DNA of 38,082 nucleotides from a virus: IMG/VR virus record IMGVR_UViG_3300025655_000108, positions 1 through 38,082 of that record, one strand, 5' to 3'. Positions within the stretch are counted from its first letter, which is position 1, and the number at the start of each line of letters is the position of its first letter. Positions 25,141 to 32,265 of this stretch are shown here, one piece after another. Below the pieces are notes generated by a model. The model saw only the letters and a program-made list of their open reading frames with translations. It was not told the DNA's origin and searched no databases. Position numbers and translations under genes: made by a program.

Positions 25141-25200
25141 AACACTTATAGCGAGTAAGAAAAATATGAAGCCAAGTCGCCTTGCTATAAGTGTTTTTTT
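25141..25200 (+). terminator. Rho-independent terminator after groEL
   Basis: AACACTTATAGC (25141-25152) pairs perfectly with GCTATAAGTGTT (25184-25195), and TTTTT follows. The 12-base-pair stem with a ~31-base loop is long, and the loop itself may fold. It separates groESL from hsp20. Confidence 0.85.
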
Positions 25201-25228
25201 AGATTAAGTGCTTTCAGGCTTAATCATA

Positions 25229-25254
25229 TATCTTGCTTAATATAAGGAGAAATT
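25229..25254 (+). promoter_or_regulatory. Leader motif of hsp20 shared with groES
   Basis: TATCTTGCTTAATA then TAAGGAGAAATT, equal to the groES leader at 23136-23160 except for two added bases. It includes the hsp20 ribosome site. Confidence 0.5.
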
Positions 25255-25257
25255 AAA

Positions 25258-25719
25258 ATGAAAAAAGTAACTTCATTAGACTTACCTGCGTTTTACAGAG
25301 CATCAATCGGCTTTGATCAATTATTTAATACATTAGATCGACATTATTCGAGTAATCATTCATCAGGGTATCCTCCCTATAACATTTGTCAACTTAATGA
25401 AAATGAGTATCTTATTTCATTAGCAGTTGCCGGGTTTAGCATGGAAAACTTGGAAATTACATATCATCAAAACACCTTAAAAGTCGTTGGAACTTCACCT
25501 AGAGTAGACGACAATGTGCAGTACTTACATCGAGGTATTGGTGGTCGCAATTTTCAAAGAGAGTTTACCTTAGCTGATCATATCGAAGTTAAATCTGCTA
25601 AACTAAATATTGGTATGTTAGATATTCATTTAGTAAGAAATGTACCTGAAGAACTGCAACCTAAACAAATTAAAATTAGTCAAGTCGATGACAATGTATT
25701 AACATTATCAAAAAACTAA
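25258..25719 (+). CDS. Hsp20/IbpA-type small heat-shock protein
   Basis: 153 residues. An N-terminal FDQLFNTLDRHY is followed by an alpha-crystallin domain (CQLNENEYLISLAVAGFSMENLEITYHQNTLKVVGTSP, then RNFQREFTLADHIEVKSAKL) as in IbpA. Small heat-shock proteins hold unfolded proteins for refolding. Phage hsp20 genes are known in cyanophages and other marine T4-likes. Here it is next to groESL and shares its leader motif. Confidence 0.93.
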   Translation: MKKVTSLDLPAFYRASIGFDQLFNTLDRHYSSNHSSGYPPYNICQLNENEYLISLAVAGFSMENLEITYHQNTLKVVGTSPRVDDNVQYLHRGIGGRNFQREFTLADHIEVKSAKLNIGMLDIHLVRNVPEELQPKQIKISQVDDNVLTLSKN

Positions 25720-25726
25720 TTACTAT

Positions 25727-25758
25727 ATACGCCCTTTAGAAATAAAGGGCGTATTTTT
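25727..25758 (+). terminator. Rho-independent terminator after hsp20
   Basis: ATACGCCCTTT and AAAGGGCGTAT form an 11-base-pair stem around a short AT loop, followed by TTTTT. Confidence 0.9.
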
Positions 25759-25780
25759 ATACTTCCACTAAGGATTTACA

Positions 25781-26080
25781 ATGACTACCGAAGCTGTATT
25801 AGATACTAAAACTAAAAAGTCACTTAAAAAACCAAAAAAATATAAAGTTGTGTTTGTGAATGACGACCAAACTCCGTTTGAATGGGTTATTAACATTTTA
25901 ATAAATGTGTTTAAACACTCTGAACAATCTGCAATAAACTTAACTTCAAAAATCCACAACGAAGGCTCAGCTATTGTAGGTGTTTATCACTTTGAGATTG
26001 CTGAACAAAAAGCATCAGAAGCACAACTGTTAAGTAGATCTCACAGATTTCCATTACAAATTAAATTAGAGGAAGAATGA
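25781..26080 (+). CDS. clpS: ClpS, N-degron adaptor of the Clp protease
   Basis: 99 residues. KYKVVFVNDDQTPFEWVINILINVF and KIHNEGSAIVGVYHFEIAEQKASEAQLL match ClpS, including the N-degron pocket residues Asn27, Asp28 and Asp29 and His59 (E. coli Asn34, Asp35, Asp36 and His66). ClpS gives ClpAP proteins with bulky N-terminal residues. Its stop overlaps the next ATG (ATGATGA). A phage copy next to chaperones and in the same window as clpP and tmRNA suggests steering of host proteolysis. Confidence 0.93.
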   Translation: MTTEAVLDTKTKKSLKKPKKYKVVFVNDDQTPFEWVINILINVFKHSEQSAINLTSKIHNEGSAIVGVYHFEIAEQKASEAQLLSRSHRFPLQIKLEEE

Positions 26081-26613
26081 TGTCTACATTAGCTAAAGCT
26101 ATTTGGGAATTACACAAAGAAGCAGAAAATCAACTTTTTGTTAAAGATTTGCTTAATAATAATATTAATACTGCCGATTACGTTGTTTTTTTGCAAAATA
26201 GATATCTTATATACAATACTTTAGAATCTTTTATAACACTACATAATTTATTTAAAGATCATACCGAATTATATCGAACTAACTATATATCTGAAGACTT
26301 ATTAGAGCTAAATCCATACGATAAACCTCCTAAAATCTTAACTAGTACTACTGAGTATATTACATACCTATACTCTATCAGCAATAATGTACATAAACTG
26401 TGGTCACATATATATGTTCACTTTATGGGTGATTTAAATGGAGGTCAACTGTTAGCATCTCGCACTCCGGGTAGTGGAAAAATGTATACATTTGACGGGG
26501 ATGTTGACGCTTTAAAATCATTTATTAAATCTAACTTAGACGACACAATGGCTGACGAAGCTAAAACGTGTTTTAAGTTTATTATTAATGTTTTTCGTCA
26601 ATTGTATGAATAG
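26077..26613 (+). CDS. ho1: Heme oxygenase
   Basis: 178 residues from the first of two ATGs (26077 or 26080). The proximal-His segment ELHKEAENQ (His13 by the first start) and the distal helix LWSHIYVHFMGDLNGGQLL fit bacterial and plant-type heme oxygenase (HxYVRYLGDLSGGQ). The enzyme opens heme to biliverdin IX-alpha, iron and CO with ferredoxin as donor. It overlaps ClpS by 4 bases and pcyX by 8 bases, so bilin synthesis is made as a coupled pair. Confidence 0.9.
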   Translation: MMSTLAKAIWELHKEAENQLFVKDLLNNNINTADYVVFLQNRYLIYNTLESFITLHNLFKDHTELYRTNYISEDLLELNPYDKPPKILTSTTEYITYLYSISNNVHKLWSHIYVHFMGDLNGGQLLASRTPGSGKMYTFDGDVDALKSFIKSNLDDTMADEAKTCFKFIINVFRQLYE

Positions 26614-27292
26614 TGAAATATGGGACTTATTAGAAAAATGTGCAGAGTCTGCAGTTACATGCGTTAATACATATGCAACTGAAATCCCTGTACATACATT
26701 ACCATTTAATTCTGTTACTTCAATAAATCGAAGTTGGACTAACGATTACATAAGTCGAGCACATCTAAATATTATCGATGCTAGAACTACAAAAAAATTA
26801 TGGATGATGCATTTATGCATTTTTCCAAGTCATACTAATAATAGCCCAATTTTTGGGTTTGATGTTATAGCCGGTGCTAACAAAGTAACTGGCTTATTTT
26901 TGGATGTTAGTCCAGGGTCTGCCGGAGCTAACCATTTAGTATCTTCTCAATATTATTCTTTAGTAAAAAATACATCTGTTTCTAAAGAACGAGTTCTTCC
27001 AGAATGGGCAAAGAATATCTTTAGCGATCGTATAATTGCTGCTGGCAACATTCAAAATATTGCAGAAGTATCTCTACTTATTCATTTAATGTTAAAAGTG
27101 TTAAATCAATACTTAACATCTATTCAGATGTTTAACAACACAGAACTGTCGGAAACTGTAATTAAAAAACATAATTTTTATTGTCATAATCAAAAACAAA
27201 ATCCAAAAACACCTGCAGTATTAAAAAAGTTAGGATTTTCAGACAATGAATTAGAATATTTTTCAGAAAATGTGCTTTTTCCGCAAATTTAA
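26606..27292 (+). CDS. pcyX: PcyX-like ferredoxin-dependent bilin reductase
   Basis: 228 residues from the ATG at 26606. The core of the family is present: NIIDARTTKKLWMMHLCIFP, then SPIFGFDVIAG with Asp86 (PcyA Asp105 position) and His69 near the His88 position, then VTGLFLDVSPG. Bilin reductases reduce biliverdin from heme oxygenase using ferredoxin. Marine phage PcyX, reported together with ho1 from ocean metagenomes, is the nearest relative I recognise and makes phycoerythrobilin. Product specificity cannot be read from this sequence alone. Confidence 0.85.
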   Translation: MNSEIWDLLEKCAESAVTCVNTYATEIPVHTLPFNSVTSINRSWTNDYISRAHLNIIDARTTKKLWMMHLCIFPSHTNNSPIFGFDVIAGANKVTGLFLDVSPGSAGANHLVSSQYYSLVKNTSVSKERVLPEWAKNIFSDRIIAAGNIQNIAEVSLLIHLMLKVLNQYLTSIQMFNNTELSETVIKKHNFYCHNQKQNPKTPAVLKKLGFSDNELEYFSENVLFPQI

Positions 27293-27294
27293 AT

Positions 27295-27303
27295 GATAAA
27301 TAT
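27295..27303 (+). promoter_or_regulatory. T4-type late promoter box GATAAATAT
   Basis: ATGATAAATAT lies 2 bases after the pcyX stop and 27 bases before the ATG at 27330. Confidence 0.45.
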
Positions 27304-27329
27304 TTTCTTTAACTATATTAATTTAATTT

Positions 27330-27578
27330 ATGAAAAACAATTCATACAAAGAGTGTAAACGAGTTAATATTAAAACAAAATCAATGCCTGCATTTGTAGG
27401 TTACATTTATCTTTCAAAAGATGAACGATTACAAGATCTTTTGAACGATCCGAGACAATTTATACCAATACAAATTATCTCTACAGACTTAAACAATCCA
27501 GACTTATCTGACTCTGCATCATTTAAAACTTTAATTATTCAGAAAACAGAAATAATTTCCATTGAAGATAAAAATTAA
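27330..27578 (+). CDS. Hypothetical small protein
   Basis: 82 residues. Begins MKNNSYKECKRVNIKTKSMP and includes LQDLLNDPRQFIPIQIISTD; no known domain. No strong ribosome site is seen. It is followed by the ncRNA region. Confidence 0.5.
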   Translation: MKNNSYKECKRVNIKTKSMPAFVGYIYLSKDERLQDLLNDPRQFIPIQIISTDLNNPDLSDSASFKTLIIQKTEIISIEDKN

Positions 27579-27590
27579 TTTAAAAAAGTG

Positions 27591-27619
27591 TTGACAAATC
27601 TTTTATTCAGCATTATACT
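27591..27619 (+). promoter_or_regulatory. Consensus sigma-70 promoter
   Basis: TTGACA (27591-27596), 17 bases, TATACT (27614-27619). The -35 is perfect and the -10 differs at one base. It lies just after the stop at 27578 and points into the 650-base region without a gene, so it should transcribe an RNA from about 27626. Confidence 0.75.
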
Positions 27620-27625
27620 ATACAC

Positions 27626-28265
27626 AATTAAAAAATTACAGGCAATCTTTAAATACAAAATTTAGGCACAAAGTTAGGCAAGTTAGTACAGGCAAATCTC
27701 AATGGCATCTATCACATCATACTTAGGCATTTAAACAAACAGAATTAAGGTTGGCACGCCGATTGTAATAGTGCTGCGTAATGTCACATTATCGAGAGTG
27801 TGGTCTATGCGTAATTTGGCTGTCTGTTGTCAGACTATAATACACTATCCTTTACAGGACGATGATTAGGGTAATGCCTAGTTTGTTTATAGTATAAAAG
27901 TTTTTGACGTTTGATCCCTATGAAATACACAGTCACCTGAAAGTATTTCTTAAAATTCGTAGCGGCATAGGTAAGGTACAGAGCCTAAGGGAGAGTCACA
28001 AAGTCCGCTGACAAACTCATGTGCGAAGCGACTCACAGAAAAATCTTTTTGTCACTCTAGCTTGCTAGGGTGACCTATGGCTAACGATCTACAGAAAGTA
28101 TCATAAAAGAAATAATTAAAAAATTATAATTATTCTAAAAAAAATAAAAAATATGAGTTACGTAATGTCTGTTTTGACGAAGTCACAAACAAGACATCAG
28201 TAACGAAATACGTTGATGAAATCAACGGTTAATAGTAATTAAATAATTTTATAATGTAAAGGCTT
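27626..28265 (+). ncRNA. Candidate large structured ncRNA (no coding frame)
   Basis: About 640 bases without a plausible gene. Foldbacks visible include GTCTG-TTGT-CAGAC (27822-27835), ACTATAA with TTATAGT (27834-27840/27887-27893) enclosing the small stems TCCT/AGGA and TAGG/CCTA, AGCGG with CCGCT (27961-27965/28005-28009) around TAGG/CCTA, GTCACTCTAG-CTTG-CTAGGGTGAC (28051-28074), a branched foldback at 28157-28204 and CGTTGAT-GAA-ATCAACG (28211-28227). It begins at a consensus promoter. No RNA family was assigned; large ornate phage RNAs such as GOLLD are one possibility. It may also be a long leader of the gene at 28269. Confidence 0.55.
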
Positions 28266-28268
28266 AAT

Positions 28269-29000
28269 ATGACTAAACAATCAATGCTTGAAAGCATATG
28301 TGAAACAATAGCAATGAGTGAGTCGTATAGTGCTCATGAATTAAACATAGATCCTATAGCTATATGTTTATATTATGGTAGTCTATCTTATTCTTATTCT
28401 ACAATGTATAGTAATCTTGTTGATATTGTATATAAAATTAAAGAAGAACATCCTATTGAAACATTAATAGATTGTGATGCTGTTTGTAGATTTAATGATG
28501 ATGCTCAATGTATTAGAAAATACTTTAAAAATAAGTTAACATTAAAAGCATTAAATGGAGATAATATTTCAGACTACTGGAAAGCTGTAGCAGAAGTGCT
28601 TACTAGTCCTACTAAGATCACTGTTAATTCTATAGGTCTTATTATAAAAATGCCAACATTTTTTAAAGAAGATAATGAATACAAACAACTTTCATGTACA
28701 TATATTTCTGCAGAAGCTTCGGGTAGCTACGAAGTTAATGAAGTATCATTAGATTATGTAAAAACTATAATAAAAAGCCGTAAAAACAATAAATGCGATC
28801 AATTTATTTTTAAAGATCGAACTAATCGATTATATAAAATTAGCACAGTTGATCATACTGCAACTGTGCTTCTTAACAGTGTAGTGAATCGTACTATTAC
28901 ATTTCATAATGCAACAGTGTATCCATTACGATTATCTGATGTGTCAGATTTTCTCATATTGGAAATTATGAATTTTGAAAAAATTTCAATTAAGGATTAA
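28269..29000 (+). CDS. Hypothetical protein
   Basis: 243 residues. Starts TKQSMLESICETIAMSESYSAHELNIDP, with a long helical middle, then beta-rich segments (TYISAEASGSYEVNEVSLDY; NRTITFHNATVYPLRLS). No family recognised. AAAGG precedes the ATG. Codon use is AT-rich like the rest. It may lie downstream of the structured RNA in one transcript. Confidence 0.55.
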   Translation: MTKQSMLESICETIAMSESYSAHELNIDPIAICLYYGSLSYSYSTMYSNLVDIVYKIKEEHPIETLIDCDAVCRFNDDAQCIRKYFKNKLTLKALNGDNISDYWKAVAEVLTSPTKITVNSIGLIIKMPTFFKEDNEYKQLSCTYISAEASGSYEVNEVSLDYVKTIIKSRKNNKCDQFIFKDRTNRLYKISTVDHTATVLLNSVVNRTITFHNATVYPLRLSDVSDFLILEIMNFEKISIKD

Positions 29001-29002
29001 CA

Positions 29003-29179
29003 ATGACTAAAACAGTCTCATATAAAACTGAAGAAATATTCACTAAAATTGACGGTGATGATAAAAATGTATTATTAAATATCCCTCCAGATATTATGGA
29101 AAAAATGGGATGGCAAGCTGGAGATGCATTATTAGTGTCAGTAAACGATGATGGTGAAATTATAATACAGAAAAAATGA
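29003..29179 (+). CDS. AbrB/MazE-like DNA-binding protein (58 residues)
   Basis: 58 residues from ATG at 29003. The stretch FTKIDGDDKNVLLNIPPDIMEKMGWQAGDALLVSVNDDGEIIIQ has the SpoVT-AbrB/MazE swapped-hairpin pattern (strand, 'IP..I...LGL..GD.L.V', strand, 'I.I'). Such short proteins bind DNA as dimers. The gene starts 2 bases after the preceding stop. No toxin partner gene lies next to it, so it is more likely a regulator. It was read directly from the sequence. Confidence 0.65.
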   Translation: MTKTVSYKTEEIFTKIDGDDKNVLLNIPPDIMEKMGWQAGDALLVSVNDDGEIIIQKK

Positions 29180-29229
29180 ATATTACAAATAAATAACACT
29201 ATTAAACGAATATATTTTAAAGGAAATTA

Positions 29230-29451
29230 ATGGCAACACAAAAAGATTTAATAGAAGTAATTGGAACAATTACAGATATCTTACCTAACCAAATGTTTAA
29301 AGTTAAATTAGATGATCAAGATCATACCGTAATATGTTATTCTAGTGGTAAAATGAGGAAATTTAACATTAGAATAGTACTCGGCGACAAGGTAAAGCTT
29401 GAAATATCCCCATATGATTTATCAAAAGGACGTATTAGTTTACGTTTATAG
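29230..29451 (+). CDS. infA: Translation initiation factor IF-1
   Basis: 73 residues. EVIGTITDILPNQMFKVKLDDQDHTVICYSSGKMRKFNIRIVLGDKVKLEISPYDLSKGRISLRL follows bacterial IF-1 (GTV.E.LPN.MFRVEL.N.H...AHISGKMRK..IRI..GD.V.VE.SPYDL.KGRI..R). The OB-fold core is full length. IF-1 sits in the ribosomal A site during initiation. A viral copy is unusual, though reported in some very large phages. AAGGA lies upstream. Confidence 0.92.
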   Translation: MATQKDLIEVIGTITDILPNQMFKVKLDDQDHTVICYSSGKMRKFNIRIVLGDKVKLEISPYDLSKGRISLRL

Positions 29452-29481
29452 TAGACAATACGTGCATTTATATTATATAAT
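29452..29481 (+). promoter_or_regulatory. Possible sigma-70 promoter
   Basis: TAGACA (29452-29457), 18 bases, TATAAT (29476-29481). The -10 is perfect, the -35 has one mismatch. It lies after infA and 34 bases before the next ATG. Confidence 0.4.
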
Positions 29482-29515
29482 ATTATTTTACACAACATAA
29501 CAAAGAGAAAAAACT

Positions 29516-29833
29516 ATGATGAATTATCTTCCAGGTGAATATTGGAAAACTCGTATTAACGATGCACCACATAATGTTAATGGATTTAATGGAACATGGA
29601 ATATTTCAGCTCATCAGAACATTCCAAGTCCTGTTAGGAATTATTTGTCTGAATATTTTTATTCATATACTAAATTATCAAGAGTTCCAATGGATGAAAT
29701 TAATAAAGCATTAAATGAAGTTTGGGAAGGTCCAGGCTCTATGGAATTATTAATTAAAAAAACAGAAGAATTAATCAAAGAACGTCTTGATAAAGCTATT
29801 GTTAACAACAAAATTATCAAAGATGACGATTGA
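29516..29833 (+). CDS. Hypothetical small protein
   Basis: 105 residues from ATGATG. Begins NYLPGEYWKTRINDAPHNVNGFNGTWNISAHQNIP and ends in a charged helix (IKERLDKAIVNNKIIKDDD). No domain recognised. It overlaps the next start by 11 bases. Confidence 0.5.
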   Translation: MMNYLPGEYWKTRINDAPHNVNGFNGTWNISAHQNIPSPVRNYLSEYFYSYTKLSRVPMDEINKALNEVWEGPGSMELLIKKTEELIKERLDKAIVNNKIIKDDD

Positions 29834-30278
29834 TTTTAAAGGTGGAACAAAGTTAAAACAACAATGTATTACTGATATGTACAATTTAGGTGTTAAAATG
29901 TTAATGCCTAAATTACAAAATAAACTTTATATTGAAATAGAGTTTGTTACAGGTCTTAAAAAAAACACAGGTATCGACGCAGTGTGTGCATGGGAAGATA
30001 CTAATCATCGACCACGATGGTTTTCCATAGAAGTAGATAATTCTTTAGGATTGAAAGAATTATTAATTGCATTAGCACACGAATTAGTTCATGTAAAGCA
30101 ATATGCTAGAAATGAACTTAAACAATTAATTAAAACAAATCAATTAACATGGCATTCTAAGGTGTTTGATGTTTCATCTACTTCCTACTCAAACTATCCG
30201 TGGGAAGTAGAAGCATTTGAAAAGGAACAGCAAATATTTAAAGAATGGTATTCAAATAACCAACATAGGTTGAAATAA
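29823..30278 (+). CDS. Zinc-metalloprotease-like protein (HExxH)
   Basis: 151 residues from ATG at 29823, chosen over an upstream in-frame start because it overlaps the preceding stop in the usual phage manner and gives MTIDFKGGTK. AHELVHVKQYARNEL at about 85-100 carries HELVH (His86, Glu87, His90), and PWEVEAFEKE could supply a further ligand. This resembles SprT-like or other small Zn-peptidase folds. The activity and target are unknown. Confidence 0.65.
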   Translation: MTIDFKGGTKLKQQCITDMYNLGVKMLMPKLQNKLYIEIEFVTGLKKNTGIDAVCAWEDTNHRPRWFSIEVDNSLGLKELLIALAHELVHVKQYARNELKQLIKTNQLTWHSKVFDVSSTSYSNYPWEVEAFEKEQQIFKEWYSNNQHRLK

Positions 30279-30279
30279 T

Positions 30280-30534
30280 ATGGCTAACGAAGAAAATATA
30301 AAAAACATAGCAGAGATTGCACAAAGTACCGATTTTTCATTTGAAGTAAAATGGGAGAAGTTATCGTGTTCTAAAGAAGAACTCTTTGAAAAAGTGTCAG
30401 CTAGTGTATTAAATGATTTTGAGTCAATACAAGATGACCAAAAAGTTGTTGTTATGCTCGCAACTTTAGTAAAAACATTAGTGGAAAATATTTTGTTAAA
30501 ATCAGCATTAAATGATAGTAAAGAACATGAATAA
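30280..30534 (+). CDS. Hypothetical small protein
   Basis: 84 residues, acidic and helical (EENIKNIAEIAQ; DFESIQDDQKVVVMLATLVKTLVENILLKSAL). Starts 1 base after the preceding stop. No family recognised. It overlaps the next start by 8 bases. Confidence 0.5.
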   Translation: MANEENIKNIAEIAQSTDFSFEVKWEKLSCSKEELFEKVSASVLNDFESIQDDQKVVVMLATLVKTLVENILLKSALNDSKEHE

Positions 30535-30772
30535 TTTAAAAACTACATATAGCGACACGTGTGAAGTGTATAATGTTGATAAAAATCAAACTGTTACAGC
30601 AGAAATATTAGATTTTTATCCAAAACAAACATTATCTGTAGCATTGCAACGAAGTTTAAAATTAGTTCTCAGATACAATGAGAAATTTGATGAATATCAA
30701 GCATCAATGGCTGGCTTTAATCTTACTAGCAAAGGCCCAACTGAAACTGTAACATATCAAGGTAGAAAATAA
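30527..30772 (+). CDS. Conserved-looking hypothetical phage protein
   Basis: 81 residues from ATG at 30527. The pattern [64 protein letters not shown] recurs, as I recall, in uncharacterised small proteins of marine T4-like phages. It is beta-rich. It precedes clpP by 1 base, so it is co-translated with it. Confidence 0.5.
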   Translation: MNNLKTTYSDTCEVYNVDKNQTVTAEILDFYPKQTLSVALQRSLKLVLRYNEKFDEYQASMAGFNLTSKGPTETVTYQGRK

Positions 30773-30773
30773 A

Positions 30774-31367
30774 ATGACTAATCTAGTACCAATGGTAATC
30801 GAGCAAAGTCCACGTGGCGAACGTGCTATGGATATTTACAGTCGATTATTAAAAGATCGTATTGTAATGTTATGTAGCGAAGTTAATGATCATGTTGCTA
30901 ACTCTATTGTATCCCAATTGTTATTCTTAGAATCAGAAAATTCTGAAAAAGATATTTACTTGTATATTAATTCACCTGGTGGTGTAATTACTTCAGGATT
31001 AAGCATTTATGACACTATGCAATTTATTAAACCAGATGTTCAAACTATTGTAATGGGTCAAGCATGTTCAATGGGCTCTTTTTTAGCGCAGGCAGGAGCA
31101 CCGGGTAAACGTAAAATGCTACCTAATGCAAGACATTTAATTCATCAACCATTAGGAGGGGCACAAGGACAAGCAAGCGATATTGAAATACATGCTAAAG
31201 AAATTGTTAGAATGAAGAAAACATTAACAGAACTATATGTTAAGCATAATTCAAAAGGCAAAACATTTGATGAATTAGAACATGATATGAATCGTGATAA
31301 TATTATGACTGCTGAACAAAGTTTAGAATATGGTTTAGTAGACGAAATTGTTATTAATAGAGGTTAA
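30774..31367 (+). CDS. clpP: ClpP protease subunit
   Basis: 197 residues with the full catalytic triad: Ser99 ([11 protein letters not shown]), His124 ([10 protein letters not shown]) and Asp175 ([18 protein letters not shown]), plus INSPGG and the YDTMQFI helix. It lacks a long propeptide. ClpP forms the 14-mer peptidase of ClpXP and ClpAP; no ClpX or ClpA lies in this window, so it would have to use host unfoldases. Phage ClpP copies are known in marine viruses. It fits with ClpS and the tmRNA tag. Confidence 0.95.
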   Translation: MTNLVPMVIEQSPRGERAMDIYSRLLKDRIVMLCSEVNDHVANSIVSQLLFLESENSEKDIYLYINSPGGVITSGLSIYDTMQFIKPDVQTIVMGQACSMGSFLAQAGAPGKRKMLPNARHLIHQPLGGAQGQASDIEIHAKEIVRMKKTLTELYVKHNSKGKTFDELEHDMNRDNIMTAEQSLEYGLVDEIVINRG

Positions 31368-31368
31368 T

Positions 31369-31659
31369 ATGTTAGAAGAAAAAGATTATAAAGTAGCCAA
31401 CTGTGATATCCCTTCATTACCAGACTTATCTGAAATATTACTTGAAAAAGTAGCGATAGTTACCTTTAAAAAGTTAGATGGTAGTAACCGTGTAATGACA
31501 TGTACAAAATCACTTAATGTTATTCCAAAAGAACACCATCCAAAAACAAATAAAGAGCCAGCTCCTAATACAGTCAATGTTTGGGATCTCAATGCTAACG
31601 GCTGGAGAAGTTTTAAGTATGATCGAATTAATAATATTGTTTTTGAGGATGATAAATAG
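31369..31659 (+). CDS. SH3-like beta-barrel protein (WYL-like pattern)
   Basis: 96 residues from ATG at 31369; the same frame has an earlier ATG inside clpP that I do not use. The pattern VTFKKLDGSNRVMTCTKSLNVIPKEHHP then VNVWDLNANGWRSFKYDRIN is a small phage SH3-like barrel protein common in T4-likes. Its role is unknown. Confidence 0.6.
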   Translation: MLEEKDYKVANCDIPSLPDLSEILLEKVAIVTFKKLDGSNRVMTCTKSLNVIPKEHHPKTNKEPAPNTVNVWDLNANGWRSFKYDRINNIVFEDDK

Positions 31660-31692
31660 TAATGCAATGCTCCTTATTGTAGATATGGATTT

Positions 31693-31863
31693 ATGAAACT
31701 TATAATTATTATACTATTATTATGTTTTACACAAGGATGTGCTTCTTTTCAGACGCAATATGAAAAGTATACCACTACTGAGTATATGCTTACTGTGAAT
31801 TGTGTTTATAGTTACAGCGAGTTTGGCCCTTGCAAATTAGGGATTAAATATATCGGCGATTAA
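31693..31863 (+). CDS. Small lipoprotein
   Basis: 56 residues. A short signal, MKLIIIILLLCFTQGC, ends in a lipobox-like TQGC with the likely lipidated Cys16; the mature part (ASFQTQYEKYTTTEYMLTV ...) has two further cysteines. The gene is read directly from the sequence and lies between the SH3-like and MscS-like genes. It could sit in the host envelope; a spanin-type role is conceivable but it lacks the Pro-rich outer-spanin look. Confidence 0.55.
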   Translation: MKLIIIILLLCFTQGCASFQTQYEKYTTTEYMLTVNCVYSYSEFGPCKLGIKYIGD

Positions 31864-31872
31864 GATAAATAG
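31864..31872 (+). promoter_or_regulatory. Late-promoter-like box GATAAATAG
   Basis: GATAAATAG lies between the lipoprotein stop and the ATG at 31877, only 5 bases before it. It is too close to give a normal leader, so it may be a chance match. Confidence 0.25.
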
Positions 31873-31876
31873 ATAT

Positions 31877-32257
31877 ATGATGGAAGATATATTTAAAATG
31901 GAATTAGTTGCTCCTTACTTAGCAACCTTAATAGGATTAGTTATGTCTTTAGCCGTTAAAGACGTTTCAACATCGTTTGTTAAAGGTCTCTTATTTAAGT
32001 ATAATCCTTTATTTAATGAAGGTGATACTGTACTAATTGACGACGAATACGCTATTATTGTAAAGATTGGTGTTAAATACTCAATATTTGGTGTAGTAAA
32101 GCCAGACGGTAATTATATTTGGAGGTTTGTACAAAACGATCAAATAAATTCATTAAAGCTGGAAAAGGTAGTAAGAGAACAAACTAAAGCAATTAATACC
32201 GAACCAGCTATAATGAAAGAAATTAGCGCACTTCTTAAAAGACGTAATTTTAAATAA
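31877..32257 (+). CDS. Membrane protein with MscS-like beta domain
   Basis: 126 residues from ATG (31877 or 31880). A membrane span at about 9-29 (LVAPYLATLIGLVMSLAVKDV) is followed by NPLFNEGDTVLIDDEYAIIVKIGVKYSIFGVV, which resembles the beta domain of MscS channels ('F..GD.V.I....G.V..IGLRYT'). The C-terminus is helical and basic. At 126 residues it lacks the three-helix MscS pore, so it may be a decoy or regulator rather than a channel. Confidence 0.5.
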   Translation: MMEDIFKMELVAPYLATLIGLVMSLAVKDVSTSFVKGLLFKYNPLFNEGDTVLIDDEYAIIVKIGVKYSIFGVVKPDGNYIWRFVQNDQINSLKLEKVVREQTKAINTEPAIMKEISALLKRRNFK

Positions 32258-32265
32258 TATCTAGT

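Noticed and set aside
27579-28268. tRNA genes or a group I intron in the gene-free region
   Set aside because: No cloverleaf with a T-arm GTTCRANNC was found, and no group I P/Q/R/S core elements were seen.
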